Assembly (NCBI GenBank): GCA_945861535.1
Contig: CAMAUZ010000081.1
Span: 1 to 34,890, forward strand
Reading direction: 5' to 3'
DNA from: Akkermansia muciniphila
GTDB taxonomy: Bacteria > Verrucomicrobiota > Verrucomicrobiia > Limisphaerales > BJHT01
DNA: 34,890 nucleotides
The position numbers and the translations under genes were made by a program. Positions 1 through 7,377 of this stretch are shown piece after piece. The notes under the pieces are model-generated. The model was not told the DNA's origin and ran no database searches. It saw only the letters and a list, made by a program, of their open reading frames with translations. How positions within the stretch are numbered: the stretch's first letter is position 1; each line of letters begins with the position of its first letter.

Positions 1-25
1 GCCTGCCAAGGTACGGTTGCGCCAA

Positions 26-130
26 GGTGCCGCAGGCGTCCTCGCCTGCGAGTTCGCGGGGCGTCTCGCCCCGAGTCGGTACGGGCGGCGAGACGCCGCC
101 CGAACTCGCCGGCGGGACGCCTGCGGCACC
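26..130. repeat. Long imperfect palindrome, family 6
   Basis: The left arm (26-70) and right arm (87-130) are imperfect reverse complements: both ends carry the ggtgccgcaggcg / cgcctgcggcacc pair, and the middle carries ggcgtctcgcc / ggcgagacgcc. The same architecture recurs at 16055-16200, and half of it at about 33574-33620. No gene is supported here. Function is unknown; a transcript would form a strong extended hairpin. Confidence 0.7.
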
Positions 131-226
131 CCGGTCCCGGCCCTCTGGCCCACCGATCCCTACGAAGGTACGTCGCCCCCATGCTGCGCCATCTTCACGT
201 CGGTGGCTACACCGCAGCTCGTCCAG

Positions 227-439
227 CCGGAACCATGCAGTCAGCGCGGAAGGAGCGCGACCTTCAGGCCGCAGAAGCGTGCGATCTGTATGGGGCGGGC
301 GAATTTTCGGACTGGCATCCTCGGCCTCACCAGCTAGTGGGCGGTGGTACGCGTGGGCGCGATTTGGAACTGGCGTTGCGGGCGGGCGTTCCTGCGGTGT
401 AAACGCCGCGCTCCGGGCGAACCCACTGCATGGTTCTGG
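227..439. repeat. TIR-bounded palindromic element, family 2
   Basis: The left end (227-240, ccggaaccatgcag) and right end (426-439, ctgcatggttctgg) are nearly perfect inverted repeats. Inside, a block with cttcaggccgcagaa on the left and a ctgcggtgtaaacgccgcgc block on the right resemble the element at 2669-2878, which has the same layout and a similar length (about 210 bp). No open frame is credible. It looks like a MITE-type element; no transposase is present. Confidence 0.65.
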
Positions 440-465
440 TTTAGGGCGTGCCCCTCGGAATGAAA

Positions 466-497
466 CAAGGGCTTCGGGTAGCAACCCGAAGCCCTTG
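466..497 (-). terminator. Intrinsic terminator of the SdrB-domain gene
   Basis: A perfect 14-bp stem (466-479 with 484-497, built on aagggcttcgggt) closes a 4-nt loop. It lies 64 nt past the stop of the minus-strand gene ending at 562. On the minus strand it is followed by only a short T run (gtttcatt), so termination may be partial. Confidence 0.7.
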
Positions 498-561
498 GTG
501 CGCAGTGGCGGTTCCTCCCGCTCCCACCGAAGGTGCGGGAGCGGGGCAGCGACCGGGTTCG

Positions 562-2037
562 TTACGGCGTGATGTCGAACGGCGTCGAAGACGACGGGGG
601 TTCGGGTGCGCTCAGGTACAACTCCTGCTGGCCGGCGAAGGCCTGCAACGGATCGACGATCTCGATGGTGAGCAGCGGCAACGTCGAAGAGGAGAAGCCG
701 ATGGCTTGCTTCACTTCGAGCACCTTGAAGGCGACCACGCCATTGTTCTCACCCTTGAGGCTGCCGTTGAGCGGGCCGTAGTTGATGCTGATGTCGCTGT
801 CATACACGATGGCGCAGACGGTGCGGCCAATCAGCCCCCGGAGACCGGCGGCGCGCAGCGGGGTCACGTCGGGAATCTTGTCGAGGCGCGATTCCGGATC
901 GTTCCCGGTGCCGAGACCGTTGCCGACATTGTGCGGGTAGGACAGTCCGGGATCCCCGAGGTAGTTCTTCAAACCGGAGCTGGTCGGGCCGGCGTCGCTC
1001 CACGAGTCCGGGATCGTCTTGACGGCAAACAAGCCTTCATCGCCCACCTGACCGGACCGGATCACGATCCGGCGGCCAAAATTAGCCGGGTTGTTGAAGA
1101 AGCGCAGCGGGGTGCGCTGGGCGAGCCGCGTCCGGTCGTCGTTCACGTCGCCGGCCGACCAGGTCTGCCCATTGATCCCTTGCCCGGTGTTCGGCGGCAG
1201 GAAGTAGCCGGGCGAGGTGTTGTCGATGCTGTCTTCGTCGAGGACGAGGACGAGACATTTTGGCGCCGGGCAGAAACCGAAATCGACGGTCGGATCGATC
1301 GAAGAGTTCGTCGCCAGGACGACCGACGCCGGGTTCGGGTTGCTGTCGGTGGCGGCGGTGCTTCCCGGAGCGTTGGCCCTGGTGGGTATGCAGTCGGCGA
1401 GCGCGGGCTGGGTGATGTCCACGCACACCTGGTAGGTGCCCGCCGCCAGTCCGGTGAAGCGGTAGGCACCGTTGCCCGCCGTGGTCTTCGTCGCCACCAC
1501 CACCCCGTTGCGCTTCAGTTGGACGACCACCCCATTAATGATCGGTTCGCCGTAGTCCTGGATGCCGTTGCAGTTGGTGTCCTTCCACACGCAGTCGCCG
1601 ATGCTACCGGTCGGCAGCGGGCGGAAACCGAAATCGACCGTTTTGTTGGTCGAAGTGTTCGTCGGCAGGACGACGGTCGCCGGGTTTGGGTTGTTGTCGT
1701 TGGCGGCTGTGCTGCCCGGGGCATTGACCACGGTCCGGACGCAGCCGGCGAGCGCGCTCTGACTTGGGTCCACGGACACCTTGTAGGTGCCCGCAGGCAG
1801 TCCGGTGAAGGCGTAGCGGCCGGCGCTATCCGTGGTCTTGGTGTTAATCACCACATCGTTGCGCTTGAGGTTGACGAGCACCCCGCGGATGCCGGGCTCG
1901 CCGGAGTCCTGGATGCCGTTGCCATTGGTGTCTTTCCACACCAAGTCGCCAATAAAGCCGGTCGCAAAGGCGGACAGGCTGGATGCGAAGGTGATGGCAA
2001 GCGTTGCGAATGCCAGTCGGTACGTGGTTTGTTTCAT
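562..2037 (-). CDS. Secreted protein with two SdrB-like domains
   Basis: The 491-residue protein begins with a Sec signal peptide (about residues 1-26, hydrophobic core LAFATLAITFASS, cleavage near AFA-TG). Two SdrB/Cna-B-like beta-sandwich repeats follow at about 27-139 and 145-256. Each has the family pattern GDxVWKDTNxNGIQD near the start, YxFTGLxAGTY in the middle and VDFGF at the end; the calcium-loop-like DTNxNG is intact in both. Residues 260-491 are a separate domain I do not recognise, beginning CLVLVLDEDS and rich in Asp and Gly. In other bacteria such domains act as stalks or spacers of surface proteins. There is no LPXTG motif or C-terminal anchor, so how it is retained is unclear. 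The gene stands alone with its own candidate promoter and terminator, and is flanked by two family-2 palindromic elements. Domain assignment is firm; the overall role is not known. Confidence 0.9.
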   Translation of the reverse strand: MKQTTYRLAFATLAITFASSLSAFATGFIGDLVWKDTNGNGIQDSGEPGIRGVLVNLKRNDVVINTKTTDSAGRYAFTGLPAGTYKVSVDPSQSALAGCVRTVVNAPGSTAANDNNPNPATVVLPTNTSTNKTVDFGFRPLPTGSIGDCVWKDTNCNGIQDYGEPIINGVVVQLKRNGVVVATKTTAGNGAYRFTGLAAGTYQVCVDITQPALADCIPTRANAPGSTAATDSNPNPASVVLATNSSIDPTVDFGFCPAPKCLVLVLDEDSIDNTSPGYFLPPNTGQGINGQTWSAGDVNDDRTRLAQRTPLRFFNNPANFGRRIVIRSGQVGDEGLFAVKTIPDSWSDAGPTSSGLKNYLGDPGLSYPHNVGNGLGTGNDPESRLDKIPDVTPLRAAGLRGLIGRTVCAIVYDSDISINYGPLNGSLKGENNGVVAFKVLEVKQAIGFSSSTLPLLTIEIVDPLQAFAGQQELYLSAPEPPSSSTPFDITP

Positions 2038-2118
2038 GGGATTTTGGTTTTTGGGGATGTTTCGGGAGCGCGGGCGTTCGCCGCTGAATGGATCGATGCC
2101 CGCTGGGTGGGGATCATG

Positions 2119-2147
2119 ATTTTAGGTTCTCGATACAAGCGAACCAA
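2119..2147 (-). promoter_or_regulatory. Candidate sigma-70-type promoter for the SdrB gene
   Basis: On the minus strand TTGGTT (2147-2142) is followed after exactly 17 nt by TAAAAT (2124-2119), about 80 nt before the start codon at 2037. The -10 box is close to consensus; the -35 matches at TTG. No ribosome binding site is evident before the ATG. This is a prediction from spacing and sequence only. Confidence 0.45.
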
Positions 2148-2201
2148 GAAAGCACCGCCCCCTGGACTGTGCAAGTTTTCATCGGTCAGTTATTCGGGCG
2201 T

Positions 2202-2443
2202 CCGTGCATCCCGATGCTGTTGGTGACGGGCAAGGCCGGGCGAGGATCAGAGGCCCGCAAGGAGCGCGGCATTTATGCCGCTTCAGCGTCCGCCGTGCCG
2301 GGCGAGTGCGCACGCGCGGCGACGTTCGGACGGTGCAGCGGCGTAAACGCCGCGCTCCTGCCGCGCTTGTGGCGCTCCGTTGGAAAGGCCGCCGCCCCGG
2401 CGCCTGGCGCCGGTAATTTTTCCAACCACATCGGGATGCACGG
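2202..2443. repeat. TIR-bounded palindromic element, family 1
   Basis: A 242-bp element is bounded by 22-bp terminal inverted repeats (2202-2223 and 2422-2443) that match at 20 of 22 positions; the core is gtgcatcccgatg. Inner inverted arms lie at 2261-2285 (ggagcgcggcatttatgcc) and 2334-2358 (gcgtaaacgccgcgctcc). A second copy is at 21882-22118 and a core-only copy at about 19121-19220. No coding content is seen. Confidence 0.75.
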
Positions 2444-2531
2444 TTCGGGCGTGGGCGCAGCTCAGTTTCTTGCAACGACGCGGCACGGTATCGGACGTCC
2501 CGGAGGGACGATTGAGAATAGCCCAGCACTT

Positions 2532-2664
2532 CGGAGCCGGTTGGAAAACCCTGGCTTGGAGTTCCGCGTTTACGCGGTTCGTGCGGTGTGCGACCAGCGG
2601 GCCGCGTAAACGCGGAACTCCAAAACCAGTCCCGCGCGGCGCAAGAGATTTTTCAAACCGGCTC
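2532..2664. repeat. Palindromic element, family 3
   Basis: Perfect 22-bp inner arms (2556-2577 and 2602-2623), containing ggagttccgcgtttacgcgg, enclose a 24-nt centre. Outer arms carrying gagccggttggaaa (2533-2546) and ttcaaaccggctc extend the symmetry to 2664. The same inner arms, in variant form, recur inside the element at 21731-21875. The 2444-2531 stretch just before it holds a short gtcccggagggac palindrome and nothing else I can identify. Confidence 0.75.
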
Positions 2665-2668
2665 TAAG

Positions 2669-2878
2669 CCGTAACAATGCAGTGAGGACGCGAGGGGCGC
2701 GGCCTTCAGGCCGCAGAAACGTGCGTCCTGTTTAGGGCGAGCGAATTCCCGAACCGCTTAATTGTACTCACCCAATGGTGAGTCGGAGGACGCGTTCGCA
2801 GTGGCTGAGGGTCGCTGCGGGCGGACGTTTCTGCGGCCTAAAGGCCGCGCTCCTGCCGCCCTCACTGCATCGTTACGG
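2669..2878. repeat. TIR-bounded palindromic element, family 2, abutting a stop codon
   Basis: The terminal inverted repeats are 19 bp (2669-2687, ccgtaacaatgcagtgagg; 2860-2878), with one mismatch. Inner arms carry ggccttcaggccgcagaaac and its near complement gtttctgcggcctaaagg. The element ends one base before the stop codon of the esterase gene at 2880, so it may serve as that gene's 3' hairpin. It is related to 227-439. Confidence 0.75.
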
Positions 2879-2879
2879 T

Positions 2880-3848
2880 TCAGCGTCGCTCCAATTGCTG
2901 CTTCACGAAGGCGAAGGCCTGCCGATGAGCCTCTTCGATTTCCGCGGGGTCGCCGCCGCCGAGACCGTGTTCGCCACGGGCGATGGGGTGAAACTGGAAG
3001 GGGATGTTCTGGCGCTCGAATTCTTTGACCATGAGCTGGGACTGCTCGAGCGGCACGTCGGTGTCCGCGGTGCCGTGGATGAGCACGGTGGGCGGGAAGC
3101 CGGCGCGGACGTTTTTGAGCGGCATGTAGGGGAAGAATTTTTCCGGCTCGCGGTGGGGGTCCCAAGTGGTGACGGACTTCGGCCACGCCCCGGTCTGGCG
3201 GCAGAAATTGTAGAAGATGCCGCCGTCGCCCGTGCGCTCGCGGGCGTCCGCGACGGGCGGGCCGGTGACCTGGCACAGGGCCTCGTCGGCGGTGAATTTT
3301 TTCTGATTGTGACGCGGGTGCGGGCTGGGCGTGGAATACCAGTCGCCGACGAGATCGCCGTAGCCCCAGAAGGCGAGGAGCACGCGTGGACGGGGTTCGA
3401 CACGATGACCGGTGACGAGGGTGAGATAGCCGCCGGCGGAACCGCCGGTCACAGCCACGCGGTCGGGGGCAGTGTGGAAGCGTTGCGGGCCTTCGCGGCG
3501 GAGCCAGCGGAAGGCGTCCTCAAGGTCCTCGATGATGCCGGGGAGCTTGGTCTCGGGTGCGAGGCGGTAATCGAAGGAGACAAGGACGTAGCCGTTGGTG
3601 AGCGCGAAATTGCGGACGCGCTGGCTCACGCTTTCACGATGGCCGTTGATGAGCGCGCCGCCGTGGAGCCACACGACGACGGGGCGGATCTTGGTGTCGC
3701 GGTAGGAATACACGTCGGCGTTGATCGCGAGCGGGCCGGCTTGTTTGTAGGTGACGGTTTGTTTTTCAGGCACGTCGGCGGCCAGGGCGGAGGAGAGGCT
3801 GTGGGATAGGGAGAAGAGGAGCACGGCGGCGAGGCGGGACGTTTTCAT
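2880..3848 (-). CDS. Secreted alpha/beta hydrolase (esterase/lipase-like)
   Basis: The 322-residue protein has an N-terminal signal peptide (about 1-24, ending LAADVP) and an alpha/beta hydrolase fold of the BD-FAE/HSL-like esterase type. Visible catalytic features are the oxyanion motif HGG at 62-64, the nucleophile elbow GGSAGG with Ser137, a probable acid Asp262 in HGTADTDVP, and His294 in GEHG. The order Ser-Asp-His and the spacing are normal for the fold. The family hydrolyses carboxylic esters, often acetyl or feruloyl groups on plant polysaccharides, but the substrate cannot be read from the sequence. It lies 100 nt downstream of the DUF1501 gene on the same strand, so the two could be co-transcribed. 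The start ATG has no clear ribosome binding site, as for most genes here. Confidence 0.88.
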   Translation of the reverse strand: MKTSRLAAVLLFSLSHSLSSALAADVPEKQTVTYKQAGPLAINADVYSYRDTKIRPVVVWLHGGALINGHRESVSQRVRNFALTNGYVLVSFDYRLAPETKLPGIIEDLEDAFRWLRREGPQRFHTAPDRVAVTGGSAGGYLTLVTGHRVEPRPRVLLAFWGYGDLVGDWYSTPSPHPRHNQKKFTADEALCQVTGPPVADARERTGDGGIFYNFCRQTGAWPKSVTTWDPHREPEKFFPYMPLKNVRAGFPPTVLIHGTADTDVPLEQSQLMVKEFERQNIPFQFHPIARGEHGLGGGDPAEIEEAHRQAFAFVKQQLERR

Positions 3849-3948
3849 TTATTTCGGGATGCCGATTCGACAGGAAAATTAGGGACAGAAAAATGGGGAA
3901 GGAGGGTTGTGCGGAGGGGAGCGGGCGATGTCTTCGACGCCGGACTTT

Positions 3949-5331
3949 TCAGAACAGTTCGCGAATTGGCGTGCCGTCGGAGAGCGCGGTGGGGCGGCCG
4001 TCGGAAGCGAGGTAGCTCAAGTTTTGCGAGTCGTAGCCAAGCGCGGCGAAAATGCTGGCGTGGAGGTCGGCGGGCGTAATCGGGCGCTCAAGAGGGTAAG
4101 CCCCGAGGTTGTCGGAGGCCCCGATGACCTGGCCGCCGCGGACGCCGCCGCCGGCGAGCAACACGCTGAAACAGCCCGGCCAATGATCGCGTCCGGCATC
4201 GACGTTGATCTTGGGGGTACGGCCAAATTCGCCCATCCACACCACGAGCGTCGAGTCGAGCAGGCCGCGTTCTTCGAGGTCGTCGAGCAGGGCGGCGTAA
4301 GCTTGTTCCATCGGCGGCACGAGGCGGTTTTTCAGCGTGTTGAAGTTATCCTTATGCGTGTCCCACTCGATGCTCGGGCCGTTGACAGTCGTGATGAAAC
4401 GCGTGCCGGCTTCGACGAGACGGCGCGCGAGCAGGTGCGACTGGCCCCAACTGTGGCGACCGTAGCGCTCGCGAACAGACGTGGGTTCGCGCGACAAATC
4501 AAACGCGTCGGCGGCGCGGCCGGTTTGGAGGAGCGTGGCGGCCTGTTGGTTGAAGGTGTCGATCTCGGCCGTGAGCGGCGAGAGGATGCGTGGCGCGCTG
4601 ATCGCGAGATCACGCGAAAGGCCAAGGCGCTCGGTCAGGCGTGTGGCGGAGAGATCGGCTTCGAGGCTGAGATTGCGGACTTTGAAATCGGCGCGGTTCG
4701 GGTCGTCGTCGAGCACGAAGGGATCGAACCGCGAGCCAAGGCAGCCGCCGTATTGGCCGGGCGTGATGTACACCTTGCTGTCGCAGTGCGGGAACGGCGT
4801 GATGACATAGGGCGGCACGCCGCGACTGAAGCCATCGCGCTGCGCCAGCCAGCCCACGAGCGTGCCGACGCACGGCAGGTCGGTGCGGCCGGGCGTGATG
4901 AGCGTGCTGTCCACCGCGTAAGGTTTGCCGACCGTGGCCCAGTGCATCCCGCCGTTGTGGCTGCTGTGGCCGTGGAAGACCGAGCGGATCAGCGCCAGTT
5001 TGTCCATGCGCTTGGCCATGCGCGGCAACAGTTCAGAAATGTGGACGCCAGGGACGTTCGTCCTGATCGGCGCGAAGGGTCCGCGCACCTCGGAGGGCGC
5101 GTCGGGTTTGGGATCCCACAGATCAATGTGACTCGGCGCGCCGCCGTTGAAGATCAGGATGACCGACTTGGCCTTGCCCGCGCCCGGCACAGCCGGCAGT
5201 GCGGCACGAGTGAAATTCGTGACGAGCGGCAACATGGCCAAGCCGAGGCCGTGCAGCGCCGTGCGGCGGGAAAGCGGACGGGAAAATGCGCCGGAAAGAA
5301 GAGAGGCGGTGGGGGATGTCTTCATGCTCAT
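3949..5331 (-). CDS. DUF1501 family protein, Tat-exported
   Basis: The start chosen here gives 460 residues. A Tat-type leader with SRRTALHGLG (Arg22-Arg23) and a hydrophobic stretch precedes the DUF1501 domain, which begins VILIFNGGAPSHIDLWDPKP at about 57 and includes WMGEFGRTP near the C-terminal third. DUF1501 proteins belong to the alkaline-phosphatase/sulfatase-like superfamily and are abundant in Planctomycetes and Verrucomicrobia; their substrate is not established. They are commonly paired with a DUF1549/DUF1553 cytochrome protein, which is missing here. An in-frame ATG at 5379 would add 16 residues and push the twin arginine unusually far in, and another ATG lies two codons downstream (5325), so the exact start is uncertain. 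The esterase at 2880-3848 follows. Confidence 0.9.
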   Translation of the reverse strand: MSMKTSPTASLLSGAFSRPLSRRTALHGLGLAMLPLVTNFTRAALPAVPGAGKAKSVILIFNGGAPSHIDLWDPKPDAPSEVRGPFAPIRTNVPGVHISELLPRMAKRMDKLALIRSVFHGHSSHNGGMHWATVGKPYAVDSTLITPGRTDLPCVGTLVGWLAQRDGFSRGVPPYVITPFPHCDSKVYITPGQYGGCLGSRFDPFVLDDDPNRADFKVRNLSLEADLSATRLTERLGLSRDLAISAPRILSPLTAEIDTFNQQAATLLQTGRAADAFDLSREPTSVRERYGRHSWGQSHLLARRLVEAGTRFITTVNGPSIEWDTHKDNFNTLKNRLVPPMEQAYAALLDDLEERGLLDSTLVVWMGEFGRTPKINVDAGRDHWPGCFSVLLAGGGVRGGQVIGASDNLGAYPLERPITPADLHASIFAALGYDSQNLSYLASDGRPTALSDGTPIRELF

Positions 5332-5910
5332 AACCGGCGTGCCGCTTGCGAGTGTTGCGGCGGCTGCGCGAGCGAGCATTTAGCCGGCCGTGCAACGGCA
5401 TTGGCAACGCGGCGCAGCGGCTCGCCAAGATCGTTGGGGAATCGTGAGGACATGCGGCCTCAGACCACACGCTGCCGGTGGGGAATTCAATTTCCACCGG
5501 GGTTCCGGTCCTCCTCGATGCCGGCCGAGCAGCGCATCAACCGCCCAGATCCAGAGGGACGCCACAGGCGAGTAGCCGGTGGCAAGGCCGCCTCAGCGGA
5601 CGCGGCTCCCGGCAAGCATGCAGGGGGATTTTCCGCCCCAGCGCGGCATCAAAGAAACTGCTCGGGGACCGGGCAATCGACGGCGATCCGTGCGGCTGCG
5701 CAGCGCTATCGCACAGGCGGGAAGGGCGAGCAGTTTGCGCGGTGACGCGTGAACCGGGACTCGGAAACTCTTCTCCGCTGCCCTCCGGGGCATGAAGTTT
5801 CTCGCGCGGCGACCGGCCCGCACGCGCTCCCAGGCTGGCCGACCACTTCGAAATGCCCGCCGCCCACCCCGCAGTTGACATCGCCGCGCGCAGCTTCCCA
5901 CAGTCCGCGC
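5332..5910. other. Intergenic spacer between divergent genes
   Basis: This 579-nt spacer separates the divergent DUF1501 and SGNH hydrolase genes, so promoters for both should lie here. I cannot place them confidently: a TTGACA at 5876 has no convincing -10 at the right distance. Apart from the degenerate family-4 repeat at 5556-5660 and a small inverted repeat around 5474-5499, I see no structure or gene. Confidence 0.5.
5556..5660. repeat. Degenerate family-4 repeat
   Basis: The stretch runs from gggacgccacagg through agtagccggtggcaag and cagcggacgcggc to gccccagcgcggcatcaaag. Block for block it follows the better preserved copies at 11194-11303, 11396-11505 and 14337-14445, with many substitutions. 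It appears to be an old copy. Confidence 0.6.
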
Positions 5911-7275
5911 ATGAATCCTCCCTGCCCCGCCTCCCGAGTCTCCTTGTGCTCCACCCGCCGCGCCCGCCAGTTCGGCGGCGCGGCGCTCGCGCTGCTCGTC
6001 ACGGCGGCCGCCCCATGGTGGTCCGCGCGGGCCGCCGAGTTTCCGCTCAAAGACGGCGACACCTGGGTCATGGCCGGCGACAGCATCACCGCGCAGCACC
6101 TGCACTCGAACTACTACGAGGCCTTCTGCTACGCACGCTATCCGAAGCTCACCTTCCGCTTCCGCAACTCCGGCGTTGGCGGCGACACGATTCCCAAAGT
6201 GCTCGCGCGCTTCGACTGGGACCTCGCGCCGTGGAAGCCCACGGTCATCTCCGTCGAGCTGGGCATGAACGATCAGGGCGGCTTCAGTGTTGAGCAGTTC
6301 ATCGCCAACATGGGTCAGCTCAGCGAACGCATCAAAGCCGTCCCGGCCCGCCCGGTTTTCTTCTCGCCCAGCCCGATCAACAACGGCGACACCGGCGCGA
6401 AGCTCGGCGGCAACACCAAGCTCCATCAATTCTCGGTGGCATTGAAAACATTCGCCGCCGCCCAGGGCGCACCCTACGCCGATCAGTTTCATCCGCTCGT
6501 GGATGTCTGGGGCGCCAACAAACCACGCGAGGCGCTCGCCAACGCGCTCCCGCCGCTCCGCACGCTCGCGAAAGATGACCGCCTCGCCGGCGTCGAGTCG
6601 CTCCGCGCCTTCCTCGCCGCGCAAGACGCCAGCCCCGCCCGCCCCGTCTCCATGCAGGGCGACCCCGTGCATCCCGGACCGCCCGGACAACTCACGATGG
6701 CCGCCGCCTTGCTCAAGGAATTGGGCGCGGAAGGTTTCGTCAGCAGCGCCACGCTCGACGCCCAGGGCAAAGTCACCGAAGCCAAAGCCTGCGTGGTGGA
6801 AAACGTGAAATCCGAAAACGGCAAACTGACCTTCGACCGCCTTGACGAGACGCTGCCCTTCCCGATCCCCGATGACGCCCGCGCCGTCCTGCCGCTCTAT
6901 CCGCCGATCCTCGAACTCAGCCAATACACGCTCAAAGTCACCGGCCTCACCGCCGAACGTTACGACCTGAAAGTCAACGGCACCGCCCTCGGCACCGTGA
7001 GCGCGCGCGACCTGGCGCAGGGCGTGAATCTCACGAGCTTCGGCCAGGGCGCCATCGCCGCGCAGGGGCGGGCGATTCTCGCCGAGGTCGGCGCAAAGGA
7101 AAATCTCGTCGGCCAATGGCGCGGCCAGTCGCGCGCCGCCGCCGCGCCGAATGCCCCCGCCGACGCGAAGGAACGCCTCGCCGCCCTCGCGAAACAAGTC
7201 GAAGCCGCCGATGCCAAAATCCGCGCCGCCGCGAAGCCCGCGAAGCTGCACTTCGAGGTCGCTCCGGCCAAGTAA
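5911..7275 (+). CDS. Secreted SGNH/GDSL-type hydrolase
   Basis: The 454-residue protein starts at ATG 5911, which places a signal peptide at once (cleavage near SARA-AEFP). All SGNH blocks are visible: block I GDSI with nucleophile Ser58, block II with the Gly of SGVGGDT, block III with Asn120 in LGMND, and block V DPVH with Asp251 and His254. Members hydrolyse ester bonds, including sugar O-acetyl groups and lipids. The C-terminal 190 residues form an extra region seen in secreted Verrucomicrobia/Planctomycetes relatives and end in an Ala/Lys-rich helix. An upstream in-frame ATG at 5749 would add 54 residues with no export logic and is rejected. Location is probably periplasmic. The PQQ-propeller gene follows after 102 nt on the same strand. 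Confidence 0.9.
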   Translation: MNPPCPASRVSLCSTRRARQFGGAALALLVTAAAPWWSARAAEFPLKDGDTWVMAGDSITAQHLHSNYYEAFCYARYPKLTFRFRNSGVGGDTIPKVLARFDWDLAPWKPTVISVELGMNDQGGFSVEQFIANMGQLSERIKAVPARPVFFSPSPINNGDTGAKLGGNTKLHQFSVALKTFAAAQGAPYADQFHPLVDVWGANKPREALANALPPLRTLAKDDRLAGVESLRAFLAAQDASPARPVSMQGDPVHPGPPGQLTMAAALLKELGAEGFVSSATLDAQGKVTEAKACVVENVKSENGKLTFDRLDETLPFPIPDDARAVLPLYPPILELSQYTLKVTGLTAERYDLKVNGTALGTVSARDLAQGVNLTSFGQGAIAAQGRAILAEVGAKENLVGQWRGQSRAAAAPNAPADAKERLAALAKQVEAADAKIRAAAKPAKLHFEVAPAK

Positions 7276-7377
7276 TCCCCACTCCCGGAGCGCGGGCGGC
7301 CCCGCCCGCAGCACCGCCAACACCCACGAAACGCCATGGATATTCCAACCCTCACTCCAACACGGAGCCGCGCTCCC

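Noticed and set aside
448-2226. 592-codon plus-strand frame
   Set aside because: It is the complement of the SdrB-domain gene and runs through its terminator and promoter; no protein-like features.
2179-2529. 116-codon minus-strand frame and similar frames at 21410-22160
   Set aside because: They translate the family-1 palindromic element itself; Arg-rich products with no domain.
2202-2878. Palindromic elements considered as integron attC sites
   Set aside because: There is no integrase, no core-site consensus at the ends, and no gene cassettes between copies.
3907-5745. 612-codon plus-strand frame
   Set aside because: It is antisense to the DUF1501 gene, which carries convincing family motifs.
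5876-5905. TTGACA as a promoter for the SGNH hydrolase gene
   Set aside because: At 16-18 nt spacing there is no acceptable -10 box, and the distance to the ATG would leave almost no leader.
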